A stretch of DNA of 45,736 bases, taken from contig NGBS01000048.1 of NCBI GenBank assembly GCA_002245135.1, positions 1 to 45,736 on the forward strand, written 5' to 3'. Within the stretch, counting starts at the first letter, position 1, and each line of letters opens with the position of its first letter. A program made the position numbers and the translations under genes. Below, one piece after another: positions 44,381-45,736 of this stretch. This DNA is from Proteromonas lacertae. Lineage: Eukaryota > Sar > Bigyra > Opalinata > Proteromonadidae. The notes beneath the pieces are model-generated. The model did no database searches. It was given only the letters and a program-made list of their open reading frames with translations, and was not told the origin of the DNA.

Positions 44381-44774
44381 TTTTAACTACATCAATTGCT
44401 TTAGATGTAAGATTTATAAAATCATTTAACATATTTCTTCCATTTTCTTCTATATTTATATAATGATTTTGAATAGTAGGTTGTGGTGGTGGAGGTTCTT
44501 CAATTGGTTGAGTCTCTTGTACATTAGAAATATCTAAAGGAGGAACTTGATGATGAGGTACTGGTAGTGACGGTGGTAGTGGTTCTTGAATAGGTAATGG
44601 TTCTTGTATATCTTCTATATCATCTTCTATTTCATTATTGTTATCATGAAGTGATATAGTAGGAATTTCAAATGTTTTACTACTTTTATTTTTCTTACTT
44701 CTATTATATTTTCTTTTCTTATTTTTATAAAATGAATAAGTATTTCCATCTTCATCTTCATAAACCATCATCAT
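44349..44774 (-). CDS. Proline-rich unknown protein of the element
   Basis: 141 residues: a basic start (YSFYKNKKRKYNRSKKNK), acidic stretch (NEIEDDIEDIQEPLPIQEP), proline-rich middle (PPSLPVPHHQVPPLDI, PIEEPPPPQPTIQNHY) and a helical end (NMLNDFINLTSKAIDVVKN). It overlaps the next frame by about 30 bp. The upstream non-ATG stretch (44775-44896) also reads as coding, with KRPSKYKDFITD, so the true boundaries are uncertain. Confidence 0.4.
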   Translation of the reverse strand: MMMVYEDEDGNTYSFYKNKKRKYNRSKKNKSSKTFEIPTISLHDNNNEIEDDIEDIQEPLPIQEPLPPSLPVPHHQVPPLDISNVQETQPIEEPPPPQPTIQNHYINIEENGRNMLNDFINLTSKAIDVVKNGGYKNNRSY

Positions 44775-44896
44775 TATAATCTGTAATAAAATCTTTATAT
44801 TTTGATGGCCTTTTTTTAATTCTTTTACCTAATAATGAATCATCTGTATTTGTTTCTACATCTCTAGTAACTTCATTTACAGTATTTGTTGATTCA

Positions 44897-45451
44897 TCAT
44901 TTATGAAATAGTAAAGGACTAGTTGATTCATCATTTAATGAAATAGATATAGGACTTGTTGATTCATCATTATGTGGTGGTGGGGCAGGATGATTAATTA
45001 TTATAGGTGGTGGAGGATGTATTTCTTGTTGGCTTTGTAATTGTTCTAACTGGTTTTCTAATTTCTCAATTTCAAACAAATATGTATCTCTTTCTTTTTC
45101 TAATTCATAAATTGTTTGATTCATTATTCCTCCTTGTTGAGATATTTGTATTAACTGTTCATTTATTTGTTTTGTATATTTTTTTAATTCTTCTTGTAAT
45201 CTTTCTCTCTCACGTATTTCATCTTGTAATTGATTTTCTATTTCTCTTTGTCTATTTATATTATCATTTGGTTCAATATCTATATTATTTCCCATTATTA
45301 ATCTGATTCGATGATTATTAGAATTTATAATATTAGTTGAATCACTAAGAATTAATGAATTATCATTATTATTAATTATTAAATCAGTTGATCCGTTATC
45401 TATAAATGTTCTTGAAGGTGTATTGTTTAACGAAACAACTAAAGGTTGCAT
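44897..45451 (-). CDS. Coiled-coil protein with proline-rich C-terminus
   Basis: 184 residues from 45451. Asn/Ser-rich first third, a long coiled coil (QLQDEIRERERLQEELKKYT; YELEKERDTYLFEIEKLENQ), then PPPPIIINHPAPPPHNDEST and a repeated NDESTSP motif. The frame remains open upstream of the ATG (FPPSNDMQPLVV), so it may begin further right. Possibly part of a longer structural protein. Confidence 0.4.
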   Translation of the reverse strand: MQPLVVSLNNTPSRTFIDNGSTDLIINNNDNSLILSDSTNIINSNNHRIRLIMGNNIDIEPNDNINRQREIENQLQDEIRERERLQEELKKYTKQINEQLIQISQQGGIMNQTIYELEKERDTYLFEIEKLENQLEQLQSQQEIHPPPPIIINHPAPPPHNDESTSPISISLNDESTSPLLFHK

Positions 45452-45736
45452 ATCATTACTAGGAGGGAATATTACTCTTAATCTTCTATTAACTGTATCA
45501 GTTGATGTACTAGTATCTGATACTGATGGAGGAGGTTCTTGTATTTCTACATCATCATATCTTTGATGAATTAAATCTCTATTTGTATATTGATTTATTA
45601 TTATGAGGTCTTGTACTAGTTAATATTCTTCTAGGTGATCTAACAATTGAATCTATATGATTTCTATCATTAACTATTCCTATATTTGGTATATCAGTTG
45701 ATGTACTAGTATCTGATACTGGTGGAGGAGGTTCTT
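45452..45736 (-). other. Partial proline/Ser-rich coding stretch with a 45-bp direct repeat, cut by the window edge
   Basis: Minus-strand reading gives EPPPSVSDTSTSTDTVNRR and a second copy, EPPPPVSDTSTSTDIPN, from 45-bp direct repeats at 45496-45540 and 45692-45736 (one mismatch, 196 bp apart). It belongs to the same proline-rich series as its neighbours; the rest lies outside the window. Confidence 0.4.

Larger units (their letters stand above)
37954..45736. mobile_element. rve-integrase virus-like element (Maverick/Polinton-like or related), cut by the right edge
   Basis: A block of about 7.8 kb unlike the host part: plus-strand genes at 37.95-40.57 kb converge on a minus-strand series at 40.7-45.7 kb. 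Parts: an acidic/proline-rich protein, two zinc-ribbon paralogues, a one-helix membrane protein, Lys/Asp-repeat and proline-rich coiled-coil proteins, and an rve-type integrase. Genes sit close together and share T-run/A-run leaders just before their ATGs. No polymerase B, packaging ATPase, protease or capsid is recognised here. Reading frames are mostly open, suggesting a fairly recent copy, with perhaps a few breaks near the right edge. Terminal repeats cannot be judged because one end is missing. Confidence 0.6.

Noticed and set aside
1-45736. tRNA, rRNA or CRISPR arrays
   Set aside because: I saw no cloverleaf-like GC-rich segments, conserved rRNA stretches or regular spaced repeats.

Overview
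This is an AT-rich nuclear window from a flagellated microbial eukaryote. It holds about 18 host genes (1 to about 37.6 kb), followed by an rve-integrase, virus-like element (about 37.95 kb to the right edge) that the window cuts. Flagellar genes (DRC7 and a SPEF1/SPATA4-type CH-domain protein) show that the organism builds motile cilia. Almost every intron I could place by reading-frame logic is 25-35 nt, starts GTAT or GTA and ends TAG. Such introns, together with He_PIG 'putative Ig' surface proteins and a small secreted protein with the SGHGKC...ADCS.RTCP signature, recall stramenopiles, and among them Blastocystis and its flagellated opalinate relatives (Proteromonas-like). That placement is inference.

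Layout, left to right: UTP13/TBL3 (-, cut by the left edge) head-to-head with a MAP kinase kinase (+); a CH+HEAT protein (-); a YjjX-type inosine/xanthosine triphosphatase (-); a predicted GPI-anchored surface protein (-); an MGCSSS-starting predicted lipid-modified protein (-) head-to-head with a paralogue of that surface protein (+); a BTB/He_PIG/SPRY-like protein (-) head-to-head with a very large type I adhesin (+); a TMEM144-type transporter (-) head-to-head with splicing factor SF3A1 (+); a signal-anchored, Q-rich protein with a CBM20-like C-terminus (-) head-to-head with a small membrane protein (+); a divergent HSP70/HSP110 (+); DRC7 (-) head-to-head with APC4 (+); a 59-residue one-helix protein (-) head-to-head with an EGF-like secreted protein (+). 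The gaps between paired start codons can be as small as 31 bp. A motif around AAGCTTGA / ATCAAGCC recurs near several of these starts.

Functionally the host part is a mixture: housekeeping genes (rRNA processing, splicing, APC/C, nucleotide sanitation, chaperone), cilia, signalling and a conspicuous set of cell-surface proteins. Many conserved genes change frame by one base, often at short homopolymers (UTP13, TMEM144, the adhesin). Uncorrected assembly indels are the simplest reading, so small frame breaks should not be taken as pseudogenes.

The right 7.8 kb holds two tandem zinc-ribbon genes, a one-helix membrane protein, a Lys/Asp repeat protein with a 123-bp tandem repeat, an rve-type integrase and a run of proline-rich coiled-coil proteins on the minus strand. 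I see no DNA polymerase, ATPase or capsid gene here, so its class (Maverick/Polinton-like or another rve element) stays open.
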